A model generated the notes under the pieces. The model saw nothing but the letters and a program-made list of their open reading frames with translations, was not told the origin of the DNA and ran no database searches. DNA of 64,000 bases, taken from NCBI GenBank assembly GCA_026260175.1, contig JAKCWW010000046.1:123807-187806 (forward strand). The letters run 5' to 3'. The position numbers and the translations under genes are program-made. Below, piece by piece: positions 11,330 to 22,300 of the stretch. Within the stretch, counting starts at the first letter, position 1. Each line of letters starts with the position of its first letter. This stretch comes from Reticulitermes lucifugus (lineage: Eukaryota; Arthropoda; Insecta; Blattodea; Rhinotermitidae).

Positions 11330-11396
11330 CCAGTTCTTCTGGCACGTGGCGCTGTGTCGCTGCGTTAGTGACAGCGCTACTTGCCGTAAGAGCTGG
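11330..11396. repeat. Imperfect inverted repeat
   Basis: CCAGTTCTTCTGGCACGTGG faces the complement CCAGCTCTTACGGCAAGTAG, then GCGCTGTGTC faces GCGCTGTCAC. About 24 of 29 arm positions pair, with a short centre. Confidence 0.6.
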
Positions 11397-11689
11397 ATCC
11401 TCAATAAAAGCGCTGTGGAAACCTCAAAACTCGCAGCGTTTTGCTTGCCGGAAATTTCAGTTCTGAAGATTCGCAGTTTGCAAGGTTGAATCGTTAATGT
11501 TAACTCTATTTTGAAAATAAAATTCTAATGCATATGTAATACCTATAGGTACTATATGTGCGATTATGTATTAAAACACAGCAATGCTATAGTGCGGTCT
11601 AAGGCGCGAATAATCTTGAAATTTTGGAACACCTCGAATCCTGTGCGGAGAATTGATGTACGCGGGCCTGAGTTCGTGTTCGCCTAGAC

Positions 11690-12264
11690 CAGCCGTCCTT
11701 AACCTTGGGTCCGTGGATAGATTTCAGGGGGTTCGTGAACTTGGGTGGGGAAAAATTACATCTTTATTTTCACTAACCTCTTAACTGAAATTTAGCTTTT
11801 CATAAAATAATGAATGTAGGCAACAAAGTAATATGGCTTGTAGACTCCAAAAATATTTCTTAACTTCAATAAATCTCAATTTCTAAAATTATCATCGCCT
11901 AAGAAAGGGAAACCAGCATACATATGTCTTCGCACTGAAATGTATTTTTAGGAAAATGAAACTTAATTTCAACTTGCCTATCTTTTAAATTTATTTATTG
12001 TTTTGTTATTAATTTAATGGATTAATAAAAAGCACATATATTACCGTACTACATATTTGTTATTTCTTAATACTTTGAAAACTCTATTTGAGCATAATTG
12101 GTTTCCTTTTTTTAATAAATCAATAATATTGATTATAATGCATAGATATAGATTATACATAAATATATTATTTTATATATTAAATACATTTTTCTGAGAA
12201 GGGTTCCATAGGTTTCACCGGACTCTTAAAGGGGTCCATGGCACAAAAAGGGTTTGAATCCCTG
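11690..12264. mobile_element. Non-autonomous hAT-like element, 575 bp
   Basis: The left end CAGCCGTCCTTAACCTTGGG and the complement of the right end, CAGGGATTCAAACCCTTTTT, are imperfect inverted repeats followed by GGTCCGTGG/CCATGGACCCC. The 8-bp target duplications are GCCTAGAC (11682-11689) and GTCTAGAC (12265-12272), seven of eight matching. The interior is very AT-rich with no open frame. Confidence 0.78.
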
Positions 12265-12272
12265 GTCTAGAC

Positions 12273-14139
12273 TATTGTCTGGGTACAGGCACTGATATGG
12301 GTAGACTGCCTGTTGAAGGAGTCCTTTTAAGTATCTAAAAGATTCGTTTATTTCACAGTAAGTTTTAAATAAGGATAAGGCATCTCGTCCCTTTCTTACC
12401 ATCTGCTATTAATAACTTACATAAAAGAATAAGTTGTTCAAAGAGTTGGTCATGAATTTTTTTGATGGTGGTGGTGGTGGTGGTGGTAATGGTGGTAGTG
12501 GTAGCGGTAGCGGTAGTCCATCTCAAATGGAACTAGTAACAGCACTGTAGGTGCAACAATATCAGAGCAAAAGCAGATTTTCCTACACAAGAAATAGAAG
12601 TTTCTTGCCGTAGCGTTGTGGAACTTGAAGTTCAAAGGTCTAAGTTGCAACTAAGATTTGAGCCGGGCACGTTTCCTAGGGGTTTCTGGAGAGGCGAAGG
12701 TAAACGAGAGAGTGTAAACATCTGAGGTGCAGCATGGAGAAGAACTTGGTAAAGCTTGTAAGTCGTGATTAGATTTTGTGAAGTCTAGATTCAGGGCTGT
12801 AGACGTAATTCCTACATCTTCCACGACAGTTGTAACAAGAAATTCCAGAAACACTTTCTTTAATCTAATTACGTTTTAATGTAACACGCATTGTATCTTA
12901 CCCAGGCGGTATGTTATACACAGACAATATACTGACTAAGAAATTTTAAATCACCTCCTGTAAAGGGATGTAGTTAACAACAGTTTTCACATGTAGAGAG
13001 TTTTACATAAAATTTTTTATTAAATTTGAGACCTCATACATAATTTTTCAGTTACTGTTAAGCCTTATTCTACGATAAATTATTTACGGCGAAATTAATT
13101 AAGAAGTCCTAACTTACAAGTACTTGCAGTATGTTGAGTTTGTAAGCTGTTCATATTATTCTGTTCTGTTAATGAGGCTTATACAATCTGAAAATTGTTT
13201 TCTGGTTCCGAGAAAATAACATTGATAGTAGGTGTCTTAGAACAGGGTCTTGGCAGTATTGAGATGGCATTTTGTAGAGTGGAGTGCGTTTATTTATTAA
13301 GAAGCTCTTTAACCTCTAAAGTCAATTACCATATTAATTTTGTAATATTTTAATCACCTGGTAATGCTTGACTTCACTTTACATAATTTCAGCGCATAAC
13401 GCACTGTCGATTAAATCAGTCATTTACCAGTAACTGAATTTAATTTCTTAAGCAGCTAATCGGACGTCCTCTCGATCCCCACACAGTGTTCATAATCTGA
13501 CCAAGGCCCACGTTGCTATTACCTCAAACTGATGGTTACTGCTTTTTACCCGTGCTATTAGTCCCCTCCAGGGTGGCGCCTCGGCAGACATGCCACAGGA
13601 AGATGGCGGACGTGTAATTGAATCCTGGCGTGTGACAACTGCCGCTCGCGTGCGCACTACCAACTACTTCCAAGCCTGCATTTACCTCCACTCAACCGGG
13701 GGCACTGTAAAAAAAAGAGGAAACAAGGAAGTATTACAAATATAATACCTGATTTACCGCCTTGTGTTTAGTGACGTAGATGACGAGGGGTGTCCGGGCA
13801 GAAGTCTTTTGGGAATTTTAACCCTTTCGTTGTCACGATGCGTAATAAAGGTCATTAACGAAGAGATTAACATAATAGTATACTTCGAAATTCTTTTTTC
13901 GTAGTTAGAATTCTCCAGCAGGTAGGCTTACCCGTACCGTACGGACTCGTCGAAGGGCGTAGTAAAACGATCTACTAAAATAATTCTAGATAGGAATGAG
14001 AATGTGACATCGAAAGTGAGGAAGTAGGCAAAGGAGATAAAGAATAAATATGGGGAGATGATGAATATGGAGGGCCAGAAGAAGACGCGTGGTGAATTGG
14101 GGAAGAATTATGCGGAGCAGAAGCAGCATCATGAGGAAA
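12273..14139. other. No gene; one GC-rich patch
   Basis: 13560-13700 is less AT-rich and contains GGAAGATGGCGGACGTG, a YY1-like string. No promoter elements or exon could be supported. Confidence 0.45.
12464..12513. repeat. GGT microsatellite
   Basis: GGT units decaying into GGTAGT and GGTAGC. Confidence 0.85.
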
Positions 14140-14335
14140 GAAGAAGAAGAAGAATAGGGAAGCGGAGGAGGAGAAGGAGAAGCGTGGAAAGTGAGTCTGA
14201 TGAGTATAAGGGGGAGGAGGAGGAAAAGGAGGAGTAGAGGGATGGAGAAAAGTTTGAGGATGAGGAGGAGGAGGAGGTGGAGGAGTACAGGATGAAGAAG
14301 AAAAAAGAAGCATGGGGAAAAGAAGAAGAATCTGC
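14140..14335. repeat. Purine-rich low-complexity tract
   Basis: Almost uninterrupted A/G on the plus strand (GGAGGAGGAGGAGG and GAAGAAGAAG types). The proline- and serine-rich minus-strand frames here are composition artefacts. Confidence 0.8.
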
Positions 14336-15099
14336 TGTTGTGACTTGTATTCACTCCATAATCATGCCTTTTCATTAGCTACTTTCTAAAATGTCTCAAA
14401 CATCGTGGTAAAGCAGCTGTACTTACGCAGTCGAACAAAGGAATACATGTACTGCAGACAGCAAAAAGGTGCACGCAGCTGAGGCGGGGATTCCGTGAAC
14501 GGCGGAGTTATATCTTGCGCAGCAGGCAGTGGAAACGAATTTATATGACAAGTAGTCAAATGTTTTAACTACTGTAATTTCTCCCATAATAGAATACCAG
14601 AGAAGTACGGGTGTTAATGCTTTCAAACCTTGTCTCGACTCGAGATATGTGGGCGGAATCCTGCCATCCGACTGCCTGCTTGTCTGAATGTGAGAGGATG
14701 CCTCTACCCGGTGTTCAAGAAGATTATGCACCAATGTTATATGTATGTAAATACCTGATTAGTGTATTTGACTGCATTAGTAGACAAAGACAGACAGTGT
14801 TCTTATAACAACATTGAGGCACGTTTGCGTAACCGTTGTTGCCGTGGAAAAGCAATAAGTGTTACATATTCTAAGTGTGTGTTTGTAGCCTTAGTTATCC
14901 AGCACGCAAAGCGCATCGCCCTGTTGTATTGTCATCTGTGGCCTGTCTGGCTCTGCCATATTTTTCCACATTATCTCATAAACGGCACGATTTTCGGAAA
15001 AAGTTATTGAACACAAAATGTTTGTTTTGATTTGTTTACTTTTTTCTGAAACATTTCTCATTATAAGAATAATTCAGCGCGGTATTATCATAATTGTGC

Positions 15100-15310
15100 G
15101 TAGGTCTTCATGTAAAGTACCCGTTATATTTTTGTCAGACGTGACTTTTACCGACAGAGTTGCGAAAAATACTTAAGTATCAAATTTCATGAAAATCCTT
15201 CCAGTGGGAACCGAGTGGTTCCATGCGGACGGACAGACAGACGGGCCTACAGACATGACGAAACCAATAGTCATTTTTCGCAGTTTTGCTAACGCGCCTA
15301 AGAATTATGA
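15100..15310 (+). repeat. Dispersed repeat module A, copy 1
   Basis: Shares GTAGGTCTTCATGTAAAGTA, CCCGTTAT, AAATCCTTC and a GACGGACAGACAGACGG run with 46120-46380 (GTAGGTGTTCATGTAAAGTG). Probably one dispersed element; class unknown. Confidence 0.5.
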
Positions 15311-15659
15311 GTTTATACTACGAGGTACTGCGTATATATCTTCTTCAAACATTACTGTCAGTATTTCAAATTAAAGTACTTATTGCGTGAGATAATGTAA
15401 GGTGAAATAAATTAAACTAATTGAAGGGAGTGACAGTGTGTTTCTCATTTTTATCTCTCCGTCCATTACGTCGATATAACCTGTCTTTGTAGCACGCCGT
15501 ATTATCCAAATTATAATTGATTTGTATATGAAAACAATGTTAATAATTCACTTAAATTTAATTCAGTGGTGATGATGATGAATAAACGAAATTTTATTTC
15601 ATAACGCAGGAGACTGATGGACGGAAATATGTGAATCTTCATTGTCGATGATGCTGTGA

Positions 15660-16096
15660 CGCAACTGCTGAACGGTACGTTTCAGTGATAATGGTAGGCA
15701 ATTTGTGAACGCTCAGTTTCTTGAATGTTGCGCGGCACTTACTGAACTGTATCTTTCAGTAATGCCGTGCAGTAATTTCTGAACATTCAGTTTATTCAAA
15801 GTTGTGCCGGGATTTCTGAATGCGGAATTTCCGTAATGCCTTTCGGAAAATTCCGAAATCTCAGTATCGCCAATATTGTACGGAAATTACTGAACGCTAT
15901 GTTCCTTTAATATTGGGCGACAGATATTGATCGTTAGCTGTAGGTAATATTTGTCATTTTTAAAACGCTCAATTTCTTCCTCTAGTTCTGAAATTACCGA
16001 AGGCTAAATTTTGATAATATTTTACTGCATTTATTGAACTCGCAGTTTCGGTACTGTGAGGAAATTATCGAACACTCAATTCCCCTGTAATAGGGC
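15660..16096. repeat. Diverged 37-bp tandem repeat, about 12 units
   Basis: Units start at 15697, 15734, 15771, 15808, 15845, 15882 and 15919, exactly 37 bp apart, and weaker, indel-bearing units extend to 16096 and back to about 15660. The unit begins with GGAAATTACTGAACG, continues CTCAGTTTC and ends TAAT-TTGTGC. Individual units differ at up to about half the positions, but the period is kept. Confidence 0.8.
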
Positions 16097-16100
16097 GCCA

Positions 16101-18662
16101 CTCCGTAGCGACACATGGGAGTTTCTGAAAGTGAGTAATCACATGCACTTACTCAGTATGATGGTTATTACTGTGATCACAATAGTGGATTCTCTCCTGA
16201 GGCATTTCACAAATAGTTTCTCTAAAGCATGCTAGTTAAATATTTCGTTGAGGTTTTCGGAGTACAGTTTCAAAATATGTGACGTTCCCGACGAGTGTTA
16301 CGTGTCCCGTCTATATCGTCGTACTTTATATACTTATTAAATGTAATTTAGTGGGTTGTACAATTATATATTGCGTGTGTGAAGTGTTGCTTCTTGTGGT
16401 GGAAAATTTGTTACGTATTTTTGGGGCGTACTGTCAGGAATCGTTGCACACCTTTATTACGCGAGTGGGGGGGAGGGGGGAAGGGGGTGGAAATAATTAA
16501 TTCTAGAAGTTGGGATGTGTCGCAGATGTGTGTAATGTGTATCCTTTCTCTGCGAGATTCACGCCAGCTCATCAATCAAAATAACACAGGCGGGAATACG
16601 CATGTATACGAAGAGAAACTACGCCTTCAAATTCCTTGGAAGTGAGAGTATGGAACGCTGGAAATTTTAACCTACAACTTACTAATGTTACTGGGCTTGG
16701 GGCAATTCTTTTGTGCCTGTAGGGGCGACTATGGACATATAAATATTTAAAAATACAAAATGCCACGTAACTACATAAGAATGCTAACAGACCACAGAAA
16801 ATTAACACCTAAGTATATCATTCATGATTTAGTGACTGGCACTTTTCTTCTGTAACAGAATACTAATCAGTGCAAAGTATAACTGAAAGTCTTAAACCTT
16901 AGCAGTTCAAATTATTATCGTGAATTCCAACAGTCTACTCCAAATTAATTTTCAAGAAAATCTCTAATTTTTGAAATTCGGAAGCAGCCATTAGATGGCA
17001 GGAGCTTAGGAGAAGCCAACACAGAACCTTGTAAAATAAAGTGTCGATTTGAGCTCGACATTGGACCTGGTAAAACGGAAAGCGCTGTCGAGTTTAACTC
17101 GACATTGGACCAGTATTATTTAAAAGTATCACATTTTCAAGTGCACGGGCCTCCAAATAAGACGCAGCAAGTAACGTAACTGACCTACATACTGTCTATT
17201 GCAGCGTTTCTCAAAACTTTCGGTTCACTGAGCACCACGGATTTATGTTGCCCTCTGTGGAACACCACGAACAACTGATATACCATCCTTTAACTAAAAA
17301 CAGCAGTACTAAACGAATATGATTTACTATATTATATAGTATACTCGTAGGCCTAGTCGGAGGGACTGTTTCTTTATAAGAGAGCGAGAAAAATGTAAAA
17401 TTGAGAAAATTTAGCCCATTAGGCGTTTGTTATGCGATTTGGGTAAATTTCACATTGATCAACTTTAGGTTGGAACAACCCAGTGTGTGTCGTGGAACAG
17501 TGGGGGAGCCAGTGGCATGGTGGAAAGTTGCATGCATCGGTAACGGTGCTTCCGACTCATATAATTTGGAAATACGAGTATAGGGCTTGGCAAAGAACAT
17601 TGTGACATGAATATAGCAAAGAGAAAACCAATTGTCACTGGTAACTGAAATAATGAAATGGTTATAATTCATTTAATTTTCAACTAGGGTATGTTTGATT
17701 AAACTAGATGGAAAAAGGATAAAATGAAGGAAGACACATCGATGAGGGGATGAATAAATTTAGAGATACAAGTTAGACGAAGTAAATTTACAATTAGAGA
17801 AGGAATTGGTGATATGAGTAAAGACATACATAAATTGAGAAAAGGAATGTAGAAAGAAAACATAAAGGAAAGGAAGTAAGTAACAAAGAAAGAAAGAATG
17901 AATGAATGAAAGAAGGCTACGTTACCCTGATCACCTCATCTGTCACGGGATATCTCTGCGGGCGCGGGCTTTTTGTGCGATAAAGGTGCCTTGTTCGGGG
18001 AGGCGCTAAAAGGGACACACTCTATATAAGGAAGCAAAACATGAATAAAAATGCTATACTAATGAAAAAGGCCCATTGGAAACGTATCGGGTAATCTGTT
18101 GTAGATCAGTGTATAGACATGTTGAGGCCATCTGACGATTAACGCCATCTATCAGACACTGAGAGTAACGATGTGCTCTGTGTGTATGTGTGTGAATATC
18201 TTTCAAACTGTCAGTCAATCAATCACAAAGCTTCTTTTATTATAGGTATACACTGTACATAAATTCTATAGGACCTAATCGGTGCCTGTAGAACACCGTA
18301 TACATTTCCATGCTTGTTTCATTCAGGGAGAAGAGGGAACAAAAGGATCGTAGCCTGAATGTGCCAGAATTGGCCCTGGCTCTACGCATATATAAGTATG
18401 TCTGAGCAAACAAGAGACGTGCGCTGTATTAACGTCAGGAGCAAGCATTTAGCCCGCAGGTACAGCAGTTCCGATTGTGAGTCCTACAGACACAAACGAT
18501 GGGGCCCCAGAACAGCTATCAGAACCACACTACCGTGCAGCGTTGAGGAACAAACTGCTGGGTCACTGCCATTACTGGCACTAAGACTTGATAAACGTTG
18601 TGCAGTGAAGTAGCGTTATGGTCATACACAATCCCGGGATAATGTAGTCGGTGTAGTGACTC
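16101..18662. other. No gene; possible single element end at 17206
   Basis: CAGCGTTTCTCAAAACTTTC at 17206 looks like one end of a hAT-type element, but no partner end was found. Purine-rich repeats (AAAGAAAGAATG) lie at 17800-17920. Confidence 0.4.
17040..17116. repeat. Short direct duplication containing CTCGACATTGGACC
   Basis: Two units of about 50 bp: GTCGATTTGAGCTCGACATT then GGACCTGG, and GTCGAGTTTAACTCGACATT then GGACCAG. Each has a small internal palindrome around GAG-CTC. Confidence 0.6.
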
Positions 18663-18767
18663 GGTTATGTGCGGGTTGTGGTTATGTGGGGACGTGGTTA
18701 TGTGGGGACGTGGTTATGTGGGGCCGTGATTAGTGGGGACGTGGTTATGTGCGGACGTGGTTTCATA
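18663..18767. repeat. 16-bp minisatellite
   Basis: About six copies of GGTTATGTGGGGACGT; phase is fixed at 18681, 18697 and 18713, with later copies diverged or shortened by a base. Confidence 0.85.
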
Positions 18768-18925
18768 CACGGCAGGGAAAAGAGTTTTGTATTTTCTCTA
18801 AAGCGTGCGTACCGGCTTTGGGGCCCACCCAGCTTCCTGTGCAGTGTGTGTTTGGGCCTCTTTCATTGGAGGTAATGCGACCGGGGCGTGAAGCCGTCCA
18901 CTCATCCCCTGTTTAGTACTGCAGT
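18765..18925 (+). mobile_element. SINE family 2 body, head missing
   Basis: GGCAGGGAAAAGAGTTTTGT, GGCTTTGGGGCCCACCCAGC, GCGACCGGGGCGTGAAGCC and GTCCACTCATCCC match the family body; no tRNA-like head. It directly abuts the 16-bp minisatellite at 18663. Confidence 0.55.
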
Positions 18926-21317
18926 TAAGAGTTGAGAGAAGAACCACAGTTAGGTAGCCAAATTGAAACAGCGGAATAATGTAATATGTTAAACACCTAC
19001 GTTTTTTCTATACATGTATATATCGTTTCGGTTTCCTGCTTTTATTCTCCTACTTATATTTGATCCCAGTGAAGAACGGCAATGAATGAAATTGAGAATT
19101 ATATTTGAAATATTGAGACACTTCTATCCTCGGGCATATTGATAAATGATTTCAGTACTAGTTTATAGAACTTCATACACCAATGGACTTTCCAAAGAAG
19201 CGCATTATTCATGGACTACGTGATTCTTGAAAATGAAGGCAGAAGGTTCCTTCGAAAGGTTGGGACCAACTTATTCAGACACGCAGCGAGAATGGAATCC
19301 TCAATTACACCGCTGCGAACACCTCAAAACCCGCACAAGCCCAAAAGATTTCCACGGAATTTATTGAAATTCGATACAGGATTAGGAGCATTCAGTAATT
19401 TGCATTTCACAATTCAAATTTTAAGCAGACGTAATAAATTTCATAGGAAATCGTTGGCAATTTTGTATTCTGCATTGTGGGGTACATCCTTTACAAACTT
19501 ATTGCATTACTACAGTGTTTATCTTATAAATTATATGAGTAAAATTTTATTCAGTCCCATAATTAAGGATTCTACCGCATATGTAATTTATTATGGCACT
19601 GACAGGGAAAGCAACCATCATTGTGGACATAAACACTGGAGTGGGTCCGGTCATGCATCTTGAAACTCTTATGGATTTTTTCGCTACAAATAATAACAAT
19701 AACTTCAAGTAAATATAAACTGAAAATGCTTGTACCGCCGAAACTAAGTCTGTGTAAATGTGTGGAAATAACACTAATAATGTAGGAATTTTATTGGCCG
19801 ATAAAGTGAATTAAACAAATGTCAGCATGTGGGTAGTACTACTTACATTTTTCTTGCACCAGACCACGGAAATGATACGGAAATGCAATTACAATGTTAC
19901 TACCGCGCCAGGCCTCTTCTTCTTCAAAGCACAAGACATAAATACACTACCTAAAATAAAACAGCTAGTAACGAGCAAAATAAACAAAAAACTAAAAACA
20001 TGAACTGGTTGAAAAAAAATTCCCAACTAATACCCATGTACGGTATATTATAACTTCCATGAATCTAGTAGAACCAATCCTAAACTTATCTTTTCTTAAA
20101 CTACAGATAAGTTTAGGATTGGTTCTACTAGATTCATAAATTATCAATAATGTACTAAAGTGGCAACTCAATACATACAAGATGAAAAACTATCATTAAA
20201 ATAGATTACTGACGACTTCTCATCATGCTGCGGCCGTTCAGGTTGCAATGTGTTGGCGTTTGGATTTTAACTGGGCTCCTTTTTTACGTACATATATATT
20301 TGACAATATATGTACTCAATTCTGACTTGCGAAAAAATCGCCTTGCGCCCGAACTTCCAGAACATAACTATTACGTAAGTCTGGGAGTGTCTGTACTAAC
20401 TTTAGCCCTGAATAATTGACTTGTTATATTCGATCATTCGGCGTACGTCTCTTAAAGAGAACTGGAACCATAATTAAAAGAATAAATGCTGGTCTGTGGA
20501 ATGGCTATTACGATCTGCTGTAAGACTATTAACAACAAATAAGAAACTGTATTGTGACAACGATATAAGCATATCGAATTTGCAAGGAAACGTTGAATTC
20601 TTAATACAAAATAATGAAATGCCTTTGTCTATGTACTCTGGCCTGTGCTGTTCAATATGAAATCATTAACCGAAAGGGATACAGGAGCACTCGCTATAAG
20701 CTTGGTGAAGAAGGGGAAGTTACAATGAAGCCAGCTTTCCCTGGATCAACTCCGGAGGATAAGGCTTCGTGCCATAGTAAGCCACAATATAGAACGGCCT
20801 TATTAAATTCCATATAGCCAAGTCACATCACAGAATAGGCCTACACAGCAAGCTTGGAGGGGAAGCATAATGTACTGGGGATGCTGAGATGCTGTTTCAG
20901 TCCGTCAACTTCTAGCATACTTTAAGATGTTGCCATCACATTTAATAGACGGGGTTTATTAACCCTTTGTTTCGCAAAGAAAAGATAAATCTCTAGGAGA
21001 ACTTATGGCGTCTAATTTATGTTGAAATACTTCCAACTTTTTAGAGACGTTTGCATGATTGTAAATTACTAATTAAAAAACTTTGTGATTTTTGTGTAAT
21101 ATCCTCTCCCTTTAAGTTGCCAGACGTAATATCTGGGTGTGAGATAGGAATATGTTATTAAAGCGGATCTCAGCGAAATATTTTTTCGATAGTAAAATTA
21201 ATTGAAACTAACTTTATTTGATGTATCCAATTGTGCTGTTTAAATTGATAGAATTCACAACAGTAAGCCTGAGACAGTAGGCACAATTTGTACATTTATT
21301 TTATTACTGCTGCCTTT
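18926..21317. other. No gene apart from the hairpin at 20059
   Basis: A 150-codon frame at 19211-19663 shows no domain. Its start (GGCAGAAGGTTCCTTCGAAA) has the look of a dispersed repeat, so I do not call it a gene. Confidence 0.45.
20059..20137. repeat. Perfect 33-bp inverted repeat with a 13-base loop
   Basis: 20059-20091 is the exact complement of 20105-20137 (inner ends AAACTTATCT / AGATAAGTTT); the spacer is TTTCTTAAACTAC. No terminal signature of a known element was seen. Confidence 0.85.
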
Positions 21318-21358
21318 CTAGCTGCGTGTTGAGGCTTACAACGCCTTTATCAGGCCAG
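21318..21358 (-). ncRNA. Decayed hammerhead-like motif
   Basis: Minus strand: helix I CTGGC pairs with GCTAG (five pairs, one G-T), core CTGATAA (one change), helix II GGC/GCC with loop GTTGTAA, TCAAC in place of GAAAC, and GCA in place of GTA. At least four changes from the active core; kept because helix I still closes. Confidence 0.4.
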
Positions 21359-22013
21359 GAAATTTATTTACGCAAGTAGTTAACTTCAATTACCTATAGT
21401 CTATTTATAACTAGGGGTCCAAATTTTCACGTGTATTTCTGAAATAATTCAAATAAATGAAACACTTAGGTTAATTAAGGTCAGCAAATGTCTATGACCT
21501 CCTATTGTCATTGAATCAATAGTATGAAATTTTCACCACTCGATGCAGTTTTATGTCTCACCATACTGGTATTTAATATTGCAATATGGAGTATATTTTT
21601 TCGTGAACTTTGTTTGCAAACTTGTGAACATCTTGTGACATTTCGTCTTCAGTGGGGTTTTTTTTTGTTTTGCTGGTTTAATTACGCTTTCTACTAATTA
21701 TTTTTTGCAAACTGACTTGTGGATAAGACTGAACGTCCTTTCTTCCTGTAATTTTGTTTGCTCAGTTTCCCGGGATGGTTTTGTCGTGCTTGTAGTAGGA
21801 GGTGTGTGTGTGCGTGCTGCAAGCAGAACACTCACACCATTACGCAACTAAGAAAGCAGGGTCTTTCATAACTTGATAGTGCTCAGCTGGTCAAAAGAAA
21901 TTCATGGGTTTTCCTTTTTCAGGTGAGGCTGCCATTGGCACGTATCCTGGGCCATTTCAATCAAATGTATACCCTCACACCTTATTTCTCAAAGATCTGT
22001 TTTCTTATTACCT

Positions 22014-22300
22014 TGGCGCCGTGGTAGCATAGTCAGGATTGTGGCTGGGCTATGGGCTGCCCGATCTTGGGCTCGATTCCAGGAAGGGGAAATAAATTTT
22101 TCTCTTCTCTGAAACGGCCAGACAGGCTCTGGTGCCTACTGGACTTTCTGTTTAATGGGTACTGGGGACTCTGCGGGGGTAAATCAGCCCGTCCCTCAAT
22201 GTTACCACACACTTCCTTCTTATGTTGAGGTTAATAATGTGTAGATGTAAATCTCTCCTCCCGCTGGATGCATTCATGGACAACTTTACATTTGCCTTTA
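22014..22300 (+). mobile_element. tRNA-derived SINE, family 2 (best copy)
   Basis: The head GGCGCCGTGGTAGCATAGTC has an A-box, and CTTGGGCTCGATTCCAGG carries the B-box of a polymerase III promoter. The body has TTTTTCTCTTCTCTGAAACG, GGCTCTGGTGCC, GCGGGGGTAAATC and CACACTTCCTTCTTATG, ending TTGAGGTTAAT. The same body recurs at 2870, 18765, 29920, 36150, 56370 and 60786. Confidence 0.75.

Noticed and set aside
13975-14375. Two overlapping minus-strand frames of over 110 codons, rich in Pro, Ser, Phe and Leu
   Set aside because: They are the complement of a purine-only tract; composition explains them.
19211-19663. 150-codon plus-strand frame
   Set aside because: No domain, signal peptide or splice context; start resembles repetitive sequence.
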